Below, one piece after another: positions 13,612 to 21,357 of a DNA stretch of 64,000 bases; the stretch's first letter is position 1; each line of letters starts with the position of its first letter. The notes beneath the pieces were generated by a model. The model was not told the origin of the DNA. It saw only the letters and a list, made by a program, of their open reading frames with translations, and searched no databases. Position numbers and translations under genes: made by a program. The stretch covers positions 124,001 through 188,000 of IMG/VR virus record IMGVR_UViG_3300024502_000010. One strand, given 5' to 3'. Origin of the DNA: a virus.

Positions 13612-15738
13612 TCAGAACTTAAATTTAAGTTTTGCAGATACTGCTGTGTTAGAAACTCCATCATTAATTTGATGTATTCCTTCAATAATAACCATTTCCT
13701 TATAATCAACAGAAGCAGATGCTTCAATCATTCCACTGGTTTCATAAGAACCACCAATAGTTACTCCAAATAAATCCTTTTTCTTTCCACCAAAACGGTG
13801 TGAAATATTTAGACCTACCTCACCAGAATGTGAAGTTTTGTTTATAGCATCAACAGTTCTTCTGGATTGAATAGAACCTTTCTCAGTAAATCCATCTCTC
13901 TGATAGTTACCAACAGTGTATCCAACAAATGGAGTTACATTCTTATTGAGATGCCAGAATAGTCTGTTATTTACAAACCACTCTTTTCCTTCTGTTGAAC
14001 TTTCATTATTGAAGACACTCTGAACATTTCTGGATACATTATATTTGTTCTGGGAGTATCCAGCATTTGTTAAGAGTGAGAATGTATTTCCACGGAACAT
14101 ATTGAATATTCCATAATGATTTTTGAGGAGTTTAGAAGTACTATCAACACCACCCAAATCAATGTTCATATTATTATATTGACCACCTATAGTCCAGGTT
14201 GGTTTAATATCAATCTCTAATCCACCACCAATGATTAAAGTCTTACCATTGTATCCATAATCACCAGAAGACCAGGCATAATAGTTGTTATTGAATACTC
14301 TTACTCTGTCTGTGGTTGGTTCAGTTGGTTCGTAAATAAACAGATTTTGTAATCCACCACCAATCTTATCTAAAACTTCATGCTGGTCAGTGCGTCCAGA
14401 AAGAACATCATGATTATTTTCAATATCAACAGAAAGAAGTAATGATGCTACAACGGTTCCATCACTATAAGTATCCTGTCTTAATAAAGGAGTTTGAGTT
14501 GTGGTTGCAAAGTCTCTTCTAATCTTTTGAACTCCATCCTTCTCAGATGCCTTATGAGTTACTTCTGTGGTAACAACAACTGGAAGTCCTGGTGCAGGAA
14601 CAGTCACAGAGTTTAATAATGTTGGTGGTTGTGGTTCAGGAGTTGGCTCTGGTGTAGGTTCAGGAGCAGGAGCAGGAGTGGGTTCAGGAGTTGGCTCTGG
14701 TGTTGGTTCTGGTTCTGGTGTAGGTTCAGGAGTTGGTTCGGGAGTTGGCTCTGGTGTAGGTTCAGGAGTTGGTTCGGGAGTTGGCTCTGGTGTAGGTTCA
14801 GGAGTTGGCTCTGGTGTAGGAGTTGGAGTTGGTGCTACCTCATCAACAGATGGAGCATCTGGATTATTTGGAGCAACAGGAGTGAATTCTTCACCATTTG
14901 CTGTTGTAGTTCCAGGTTGACTATCAACTAAAAGAACTGGTGATAGTGCGGTATCTCCAAGGTTGAATACTGCAAATCCCAAGAGATAATCACCATTAGC
15001 ACCTACTTGATAAGTTGAATACTGCCATCCAGTAGAACCAAAAGAACCTGTTGAATAATCACCAGTTCCTGGATTAGTAAATCCAAGTAATGCATAGTTT
15101 TGAAGTTGGTTATTAACTGTTACTGATGGAGAAGTTCCAGTTCCTTGATAAACAAGTGAAGTAATAGAACCATCATTGAAAGGAACATAGTCCGTTCCAA
15201 TGTAGTTCCAAGACATTGTATAAACTTTTCCAGTCTCCAAAGTGACTGATTTTGTAATCCAAGCAGCATCAGTAGGATTTGGATTTCCAAGTCCAGATGC
15301 TTGTTGCTGTTGAATAAGAAGGTCTCTTATTGCTTGATTTTGTTCTGCGGTTAAACCAAGTGCTTCTGTTGCCTGGTCGAATGTTTGCTGTCCATTTGGT
15401 TGTAGTGCTGCACCTGCGGTTCCGTAAGGAGCAAACTCCCAAGTGGTTGGTGTTACTGCGGGTGCGTAATATGGATTAGGAGAACCATCTTGTAATGTTG
15501 GACTTCCTTGTGCTGGGAAAGAACCGGCATTAAAGATAACTGGATTATCTACGACACTAACACCAGTTCCTCCTCCGTCGATTGTGGCATCTAATGTTCC
15601 TGTTTGAGTTCCAGTATTCCATCCTGAAGTATCTCCAGTCTCGAAATCTGTTCCAGATATTGTTTCTGCTAATGCTGCTGTTGATGCCCCCATTAAAAGA
15701 GCAGACGCTACAGCAAGCGCCCTTGTAGCGTAAGACAT
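13612..15738 (-). CDS. Autotransporter-like outer-membrane protein with PEPT repeats
   Basis: 708 residues. Order: signal peptide (MSYATRALAVASALLMG, cut near AALA); an extracellular beta-sandwich-like domain (GTDFETGDTSGWNTG is typical of secreted sugar-binding or anchor domains) to about residue 290; a Thr/Glu/Pro linker of TPEP repeats, about residues 300-370; and a C-terminal domain of alternating aromatic strands ending AVSAKLKFKF, the final Phe signature of outer-membrane beta-barrels. This is the layout of type V autotransporters. A beta-barrel would need host Bam and Sec machinery, so it acts in the infected cell, perhaps blocking adsorption of other phages or aiding lysis. The gene is flanked by late motifs and has a folded ribosome site. 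Confidence 0.8.
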   Translation of the reverse strand: MSYATRALAVASALLMGASTAALAETISGTDFETGDTSGWNTGTQTGTLDATIDGGGTGVSVVDNPVIFNAGSFPAQGSPTLQDGSPNPYYAPAVTPTTWEFAPYGTAGAALQPNGQQTFDQATEALGLTAEQNQAIRDLLIQQQQASGLGNPNPTDAAWITKSVTLETGKVYTMSWNYIGTDYVPFNDGSITSLVYQGTGTSPSVTVNNQLQNYALLGFTNPGTGDYSTGSFGSTGWQYSTYQVGANGDYLLGFAVFNLGDTALSPVLLVDSQPGTTTANGEEFTPVAPNNPDAPSVDEVAPTPTPTPEPTPEPTPEPTPEPTPEPTPEPTPEPTPEPTPEPEPTPEPTPEPTPAPAPEPTPEPTPEPQPPTLLNSVTVPAPGLPVVVTTEVTHKASEKDGVQKIRRDFATTTQTPLLRQDTYSDGTVVASLLLSVDIENNHDVLSGRTDQHEVLDKIGGGLQNLFIYEPTEPTTDRVRVFNNNYYAWSSGDYGYNGKTLIIGGGLEIDIKPTWTIGGQYNNMNIDLGGVDSTSKLLKNHYGIFNMFRGNTFSLLTNAGYSQNKYNVSRNVQSVFNNESSTEGKEWFVNNRLFWHLNKNVTPFVGYTVGNYQRDGFTEKGSIQSRRTVDAINKTSHSGEVGLNISHRFGGKKKDLFGVTIGGSYETSGMIEASASVDYKEMVIIEGIHQINDGVSNTAVSAKLKFKF
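14646..14834. repeat. Tandem repeat coding the TPEP linker
   Basis: Short in-frame repeats with the cores ggagttggctctggtgtagg and ggttcaggagttggttcggg encode the Pro/Glu/Thr linker of the autotransporter-like protein. Copy number is likely to vary between relatives. Confidence 0.85.
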
Positions 15739-15744
15739 AGAAAG

Positions 15745-15825
15745 TCCTCTGTGAGTTCAGTGTGTACTAAACAAAACAAACCGAAGTTATGTTTAAAAGT
15801 AAAGTAATCACCGAATCACAGAGGA
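15745..15825 (-). promoter_or_regulatory. Long-range inverted repeat hiding the ribosome site
   Basis: On the minus strand TCCTCTGTGA (15816..15825) and its perfect complement TCACAGAGGA (15745..15754) are separated by 61 nt. The second arm contains the Shine-Dalgarno AGAGGA, 6 nt before the ATG of the autotransporter-like gene. A 10-bp helix would mask it. The 145-nt gap 15739..15883 has no gene. Confidence 0.55.
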
Positions 15826-15880
15826 TTCGGACTATGTAGATTCAGACCATTTAAGATCAAGAATCAGTTATGATTGTAAC

Positions 15881-15888
15881 TATTTATC
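15881..15888 (-). promoter_or_regulatory. Late promoter motif for the autotransporter-like gene
   Basis: GATAAATA on the minus strand at the end of the lysozyme gene. A start just downstream would give a leader of about 135 nt that includes both arms of the inverted repeat. Confidence 0.45.
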
Positions 15889-16552
15889 CCTTCTTCCAGG
15901 ATTCACCCTCTGCTTTTCTTCTACGTGCAAGTCCTGCTTCTACATTAGAACCAGGATTGCGATAGAGATAAAGAGCATCAGGAACTAAATCCCACTCCTT
16001 ATTTTTCAAGCGTTTAGTAATAGTATTAAAGTTATCGCCACCGTAAAAACCGGCACCAAGATTATAAGCAAAGCTGAGCAGAGCGCCTCTTTTTCCATCT
16101 GACATTTCATTCCAATGAGGGATTTTACGCAGAGCAGGAAGGAACTCTTTCTTACATTGTTCGATAAGAAGTTCATCTGCTTCTGCCTGTGTTAGGGTAT
16201 CACCCATTTTGAAGGGTGATCCATCCTTCTTGCGAGTAGATCCCCAACCAATAGTGATTGGAAGTCCACCAGTCAAGGGGTCTGGGTATGCCTTCAGATG
16301 ACATCCCTCAAACTCTTTGATTAACTTGATGCCCATTTGAGGAACATCATCACCACCTGTTACAGGAGCTGCAGCAGCAGTGGTTGCTGGTGCAGCACTA
16401 GTCTTTTTTCCTCTATAAATCTCCGCCCAATCAATATTATCTTCTAGATATTTGACTGGGAGGTTATCTTCCAACCACTGCACTGCTTTAACGTGGTTGG
16501 GGTTCTTCTCGTCATAAAACTTGAAGAAGTTATGTAAATCGATTCTTGCCAT
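15884..16552 (-). CDS. T4-type lysozyme (GH24) with N-terminal module
   Basis: 222 residues. Residues 1-45 (DLHNFFKFYDEKNPNHVKAV ... QWLEDNLP) form a module shared with the next gene upstream. An Ala-rich linker follows, then a GH24 lysozyme domain: catalytic Glu in LIKEFEGCHLKAY, Asp in PDPLTGG, Thr in ITIGWGSTRKKDG. It cuts peptidoglycan at lysis or as a virion enzyme. No signal peptide, so it needs a holin or virion delivery. GGAG precedes the ATG. Confidence 0.92.
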   Translation of the reverse strand: MARIDLHNFFKFYDEKNPNHVKAVQWLEDNLPVKYLEDNIDWAEIYRGKKTSAAPATTAAAAPVTGGDDVPQMGIKLIKEFEGCHLKAYPDPLTGGLPITIGWGSTRKKDGSPFKMGDTLTQAEADELLIEQCKKEFLPALRKIPHWNEMSDGKRGALLSFAYNLGAGFYGGDNFNTITKRLKNKEWDLVPDALYLYRNPGSNVEAGLARRRKAEGESWKKG

Positions 16553-16676
16553 TGTTTTCTCCGAAATACCGTTGATAAAGTTCGTTTGCTTCTACGTGCT
16601 TTCCATGATTTGTAAGTTCTTTGATCACTTTAAGCATTTTTGCCTTAAATCTAATCGAAGATTCTGCCCCACCCAT
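16530..16676 (-). CDS. Small protein between the two wall enzymes, 48 residues
   Basis: MGGAESSIRFKAKMLKVIKE and on to NNGKNRFT; helical and basic. It overlaps the end of the C39-like gene and the start of the lysozyme gene. Support is a strong AGGAGG 5 nt before the ATG (an in-frame ATG lies one codon earlier). Function unknown. Confidence 0.5.
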   Translation of the reverse strand: MGGAESSIRFKAKMLKVIKELTNHGKHVEANELYQRYFGENNGKNRFT

Positions 16677-17322
16677 CATTGCCTCCTGGACACCAACGGT
16701 GCTTAAGAACTGCTTTGGTATAGATTGTTTTCTTACCGTTAGTTACAGGACCAGTATAGTTATCATTCAATGATCCATATGGGTCATTAACGTAATATCC
16801 TTTTCCGTCTGGAGTCTTACCAATTACAACGCACATGTGCCCACCAGTAGGTGCAGAAAGAGAACCCCTATGGAGTATGCCAATAACAACGGGCTTCCCA
16901 GCGTCCAAACTTTTATCAATATCAGCAAAAGATAGATTGTAACTAAAGTGTGACTTAACGCCATAACCTGCCAGAACCTTCGTCTGTACGGCATGGTCCG
17001 TTGTATCACCAATCGCAAATACTTTCTTGACGTATTCATCGTCACCTTTAATGCTTCCTGGCTTGAGGAACGCAAGACACATAGCGCACGATGAAGAGTT
17101 GCAAGTTCTATGTGCATCTCTGTAGTTATCTACTTGATTGAAATATGGAACGTTTAGAACCGCTGGTGTAGGGGGTTTGGTTCTAAAAATTCCAATCCAA
17201 TCTGTCTCCGCATCGTCTAAAAATTGGGGAGGAAGATTATCTTCTAACCACTGAACCGCTGCAACATGATTTGAATTGCTATCATCATAAAACTTAAAAA
17301 AGTTATGAAGATCTAGGGTCAT
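16651..17322 (-). CDS. C39-like cysteine peptidase with the same N-terminal module
   Basis: 223 residues. Residues 1-45 (DLHNFFKFYDDSNSNHVAAV ... QWLEDNLP) match the lysozyme N-terminus. The rest is a peptidase C39-like fold: Cys in RTCNSSSCAMCLAF, His in TGGHMCVVIG and Asp/Asn in YYVNDPYGS. In phages such domains usually cut peptide cross-links in the cell wall. With the lysozyme it would form a sugar-cutting plus peptide-cutting pair addressed to one site by the common module. It has a TATAAATA late motif 26 nt upstream. Confidence 0.82.
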   Translation of the reverse strand: MTLDLHNFFKFYDDSNSNHVAAVQWLEDNLPPQFLDDAETDWIGIFRTKPPTPAVLNVPYFNQVDNYRDAHRTCNSSSCAMCLAFLKPGSIKGDDEYVKKVFAIGDTTDHAVQTKVLAGYGVKSHFSYNLSFADIDKSLDAGKPVVIGILHRGSLSAPTGGHMCVVIGKTPDGKGYYVNDPYGSLNDNYTGPVTNGKKTIYTKAVLKHRWCPGGNDGWGRIFD

Positions 17323-17347
17323 GGATTATCTCTATAAACACTGAAGA

Positions 17348-17355
17348 TATTTATA
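17348..17355 (-). promoter_or_regulatory. Late promoter motif after the peroxiredoxin terminator
   Basis: TATAAATA directly follows the T-run of the terminator and lies 26 nt before the C39-like gene, the first gene of the wall-enzyme group. Confidence 0.6.
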
Positions 17356-17380
17356 AAAAAAGCGCCTTTTTGGGCGCTTG
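17353..17380 (-). terminator. Peroxiredoxin operon terminator
   Basis: AAGCGCC/GGCGCTT stem with an A-rich loop and seven Ts, 8 nt after the peroxiredoxin stop codon. Confidence 0.88.
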
Positions 17381-17387
17381 ATTATCT

Positions 17388-17915
17388 TCAGGCAGTAACA
17401 GTTTCTCGAACCGTAGATTTTACATATTCAAAAACATTTTCTGGAGTAGTCTCAACATAAGGATCTTCAGGGGCATTATCGCGCTGTCCTGGTTCAACAA
17501 ACAGTTTCTCGATGATTCCGTTATCCACGACTGCAGCATAACGCCAAGAGCGATCACCGAAACCAAGGTTGGACTTACTAACAAGCATTCCCATAGAGCG
17601 TGTGAAATATGCATTTCCATCTGGAATGAGTTTTACTTTCTCAATGTTCTGGTCTTGTGCCCAGGCATTCATCACAAACCCATCATTAACAGAGATGCAG
17701 TAAATAGCGTCGATGCCACTACCAATAAAGTCGTCGTATTTCTCTTCGAATCCAGGTAGCTGATAGGCACTGCAAGTAGGAGTGAAAGCACCAGGCAGGC
17801 TAAAAATGACCACACGCTTTCCATTGAATAGTTCTGCGGATGTACGATTTACAAACTCACTATTCTCACGGAATACAAATTGTACTTGTGGAACTTGATA
17901 TTGCTCTTTACGCAT
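17388..17915 (-). CDS. Peroxiredoxin (Prx5 type)
   Basis: About 175 residues. The peroxidatic site is PGAFTPTCSAYQLPGF (PxxxTxxC), with a later Arg in FGDRSWRYAAVVDNG. Prx5-type enzymes reduce peroxides using glutathione/glutaredoxin or thioredoxin. Start MRKEQYQV at 17915 (AGAGG upstream) rejects a longer frame. It ends the operon hli-ferredoxin-hli-peroxiredoxin and would limit oxidative damage from continued photosynthesis in the infected cell. Confidence 0.93.
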   Translation of the reverse strand: MRKEQYQVPQVQFVFRENSEFVNRTSAELFNGKRVVIFSLPGAFTPTCSAYQLPGFEEKYDDFIGSGIDAIYCISVNDGFVMNAWAQDQNIEKVKLIPDGNAYFTRSMGMLVSKSNLGFGDRSWRYAAVVDNGIIEKLFVEPGQRDNAPEDPYVETTPENVFEYVKSTVRETVTA

Positions 17916-17926
17916 TTTGACCTCTA

Positions 17927-18046
17927 TCAAAACACACCGGGGATAATTTGACCGGTAGTAAGATAAGAACCAGCGGCTGCAACAAAACCAATCATTGCAA
18001 ACCAACCATTAATACGCTCAGCTTTTTCAGTAAAAAGATTTTTCAT
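17927..18046 (-). CDS. hli: High-light-inducible protein, short form
   Basis: 39 residues with the Hli chlorophyll-binding signature (AERINGWFAMIGFVAAAGSY ending TGQIIPG). Hli proteins bind chlorophyll and carotenoid near photosystem II and quench excess light. The ATG overlaps the preceding stop (ATGA) and has AGGAG upstream. Too short for most gene callers but unmistakable. Confidence 0.92.
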   Translation of the reverse strand: MKNLFTEKAERINGWFAMIGFVAAAGSYLTTGQIIPGVF

Positions 18047-18321
18047 TTGTTTTCTCCTTGATAAAGGTGGTGTTGTTTAAGTTCAGGATTTGGTTGTGAA
18101 GGAACAACTGGGTTCCTCGATTTGTTTTTAATTACGATGAAAGCATCGTTTTGGTAGGATACAGTTCCAAATGGTTTTGCCCATTTTGGATTTGCATTTG
18201 GACTGGTAGCAGTTCCTGTTACTGCTACTCCTCCAATCTCCACCGAGATTTCATCATCAGCATTCCACCCAAGTTCTTGAAGGGCAATTGCGAACTGCCC
18301 TAGCATACCAGCAGTGCTCAC
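18043..18321 (-). CDS. Conserved small protein, 92 residues
   Basis: Starts [19 protein letters not shown]; the middle ([20 protein letters not shown]) is beta-prone and Gly-rich. No family recognised. It is sandwiched by ATGA overlaps between ferredoxin and hli, so it is expressed with the photosynthesis genes and may serve them. Confidence 0.75.
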   Translation of the reverse strand: MSTAGMLGQFAIALQELGWNADDEISVEIGGVAVTGTATSPNANPKWAKPFGTVSYQNDAFIVIKNKSRNPVVPSQPNPELKQHHLYQGENK

Positions 18322-18611
18322 AGATTCTCTTCCTGTTCAGTAAGAATTACACAATCACTTGTGGGATAAGCAACGCAAGTGAGAACCCAACCTTCTGCTT
18401 GTTGATCATCATCAAGGAACGATTGTTCTTCGTTGTCAACGGTGCCAGAAATGAGTTTGCCAGCACAGGCAGAGCAAGCGCCTGCCTTACACGATGAAGG
18501 GAGGTCAACACCTGCCTCTTCTGCTGCTTCAAGGATGTACTGGTCATCAGGACATTTGATAGTAGTTTCGGTGCCATCAGGGGATTGGAGAGTGACATTA
18601 AAAACGGTCAT
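18318..18611 (-). CDS. petF: Plant-type [2Fe-2S] ferredoxin
   Basis: 97 residues; four cluster cysteines are in [11 protein letters not shown] (three) and LTCVAYP (fourth), the plant-type spacing. It carries electrons from photosystem I to ferredoxin-dependent enzymes. Start MTVFNVTL at 18611 is set by a TAATG overlap with the 28-residue gene. Phage ferredoxins can feed bilin reductases or NADPH production. Confidence 0.95.
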   Translation of the reverse strand: MTVFNVTLQSPDGTETTIKCPDDQYILEAAEEAGVDLPSSCKAGACSACAGKLISGTVDNEEQSFLDDDQQAEGWVLTCVAYPTSDCVILTEQEENL

Positions 18612-18697
18612 TAGTAAGTCTCGCAAATTTTTTCAACGGATGCTGCCAGTAAAACAAAAAAGGCAACTGATGTTATTGTAAAGATAGTTGAAGTCAT
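18611..18697 (-). CDS. Membrane micro-protein, 28 residues
   Basis: [20 protein letters not shown] then VEKICETY: one short membrane span with a charged end. Stop and ferredoxin start share a base (TAATG). I recall similar peptides beside ferredoxin in other cyanophages; its role is unknown but a thylakoid micro-subunit is possible. Confidence 0.6.
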   Translation of the reverse strand: MTSTIFTITSVAFFVLLAASVEKICETY

Positions 18698-18706
18698 TGT
18701 CAAGTC

Positions 18707-18916
18707 TCAAACTACTCCAAAGAAGAGGTGCCCAGTGAGAGCATAAGAAATAGCGCCAGCAACAATGCCGACCATAGCCCAGCGTCCATTCATTTTCTCC
18801 GCTTTTTCTGCATAGGGTTCGATGCCATAACGCTCAAGGTCTTCCTTGGTCATATACATCGCGGGTTCTTTGGCAAACATATTCATTTGCCCAAACTCGT
18901 TTTTTGTTACAGTCAT
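18707..18916 (-). CDS. hli: High-light-inducible protein, 69 residues
   Basis: The C-terminal half has the Hli signature AEKMNGRWAMVGIVAGAISY and ends TGHLFFGVV. The N-terminal half is a soluble extension (MTVTKNEFGQMNMFAKEPAM). It is the first gene of the operon driven by the perfect-consensus promoter at 18945..18973. Confidence 0.95.
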   Translation of the reverse strand: MTVTKNEFGQMNMFAKEPAMYMTKEDLERYGIEPYAEKAEKMNGRWAMVGIVAGAISYALTGHLFFGVV

Positions 18917-18944
18917 TTTTCGTTTTATTACGAATTGTTACACA

Positions 18945-18973
18945 ATTATATAGCAAAAATAAAGGGGTGTCAA
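18945..18973 (-). promoter_or_regulatory. Perfect-consensus sigma-70 promoter overlapping pstS terminator
   Basis: TTGACA (18968..18973), 17 nt, TATAAT (18945..18950). The -35 box is in the loop and one arm of the pstS terminator. It drives hli-petF-hli-peroxiredoxin. Confidence 0.85.
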
Positions 18974-18981
18974 GCACCCCT
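18955..18981 (-). terminator. pstS terminator
   Basis: AGGGGTG/CACCCCT stem, 5-nt loop, T-rich tail, about 30 nt after the pstS stop codon on the minus strand. Confidence 0.8.
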
Positions 18982-19012
18982 CGTAGTCATTTATACCTAG
19001 TTTTGTTAGGAA

Positions 19013-19975
19013 TTACTGACCAATACGCCCAACAGCAATGCGTGATTTGTTGAGAACCGAACCTGCAAGAGGAACATAACCCAAATCATCAGCAATCATC
19101 TGTGCTTTTGTGCTCAAAGCATAGTTCAGAGCAGCACGGATATCATCAGTCTTAGCACCATTACCTTTCTTATATGCAAGGATCCAAGTCAGAGTAGAAA
19201 TTGGATATGCATTTGTTCCAGAGGGATTGGGATTTTCGCCAGCAAGGTTTGCATCCAGAGTAATGCTATTCAGAGCAGCAGCACCAGTCACAGCGGAAGG
19301 ACCGACAAACTTACCTGCCTTGTTTTGAATAACTGCTGCTTTAAGTTTGTTGGCACGAACAAATCCAGTATTCACATAACCAATAGCACCAGGAGTGTTT
19401 TTGATAGTACCAGAAACACCTTCGTTACCTTTTGAACCAACACCAGTAGGCCAATTAATAGACTTACCTACACCATAAGTCCAACCACCAAATGCTTCCA
19501 AAGAGTTGGTGAATGCAAAAGTAGTTCCAGAACCATCAGAACGATGAACAACTTTCATCGGACCAGCAGCACATCCGACTTGCTTCCAGTCTTTAATACG
19601 ACCAGCAAAAATATCAACAGTTTGCTTTTGAGTGAGTTTCAGAGTGCAACTAGGATTGTTGTAAGCAACAGCAATCGTTCCACCAATCATAGGGATCTGG
19701 ACAACACCACGCTTCACTTTTGCCGCTTCTGCGGGTTTGATGGGTTCGTCACTTGCTGCGAAATCAACCGTTCCCGCAAGGAATTGACGAACACCAGCAC
19801 CAGAACCAACGGACTGATAATTAACCCTACTCCCAGAAGTTCGTGCATAATCTTGGAACCATCGTTGATAAAGAGGTGCTGGGAAGGTGGCACCTGCACC
19901 GTTCAAAGTAGTCCCAGCAAATGCAGCAGCAGGAGCAAGAGCAAGACTAATAGAAATAAAGTTTTTGAGTTTCAT
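19013..19975 (-). CDS. pstS: Phosphate ABC transporter substrate-binding protein
   Basis: 320 residues with a signal peptide (MKLKNFISISLALAPAAAFA). The mature N-terminus LNGAGATFPAPLYQRW and the RSDGSGTTFAFTNSLE loop are the phosphate-binding segments of PstS. In cyanophages PstS boosts phosphate capture by the host transporter in low-phosphate water. A Pho-box-like sequence lies upstream and a terminator follows, so it is its own transcription unit. Confidence 0.96.
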   Translation of the reverse strand: MKLKNFISISLALAPAAAFAGTTLNGAGATFPAPLYQRWFQDYARTSGSRVNYQSVGSGAGVRQFLAGTVDFAASDEPIKPAEAAKVKRGVVQIPMIGGTIAVAYNNPSCTLKLTQKQTVDIFAGRIKDWKQVGCAAGPMKVVHRSDGSGTTFAFTNSLEAFGGWTYGVGKSINWPTGVGSKGNEGVSGTIKNTPGAIGYVNTGFVRANKLKAAVIQNKAGKFVGPSAVTGAAALNSITLDANLAGENPNPSGTNAYPISTLTWILAYKKGNGAKTDDIRAALNYALSTKAQMIADDLGYVPLAGSVLNKSRIAVGRIGQ

Positions 19976-19998
19976 AAAAAGTGAATAACTACAAAGAA

Positions 19999-20043
19999 AT
20001 TCTAAAGGAAATGAAAATTAAAGTCCACTAAGAGAAGGTTAAG
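19999..20043 (-). promoter_or_regulatory. Candidate Pho box and -10 of pstS
   Basis: CTTAACCT (20036..20043) is a full match to the cyanobacterial Pho half-site PyTTAAPyPyT. A weaker CTTAGTGG follows at 11-nt spacing, and TTTAATTT, again a full match, comes 10 nt later. TAGAAT (19999..20004) is a possible -10 with no good -35, as expected for an activated promoter. Use of host PhoB by phage pstS is established in related phages. Confidence 0.55.
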
Positions 20044-20045
20044 GT

Positions 20046-21338
<1,293 letters not shown>

Positions 21339-21357
21339 TTATCACACTTTCAGTTTA

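Noticed and set aside
14567-14931. Plus-strand Gly/Val- and Trp/Arg-rich reading frames over the PEPT repeat
   Set aside because: They are antisense shadows of the repeat in the autotransporter-like gene: periodic composition, no ribosome site, no promoter.
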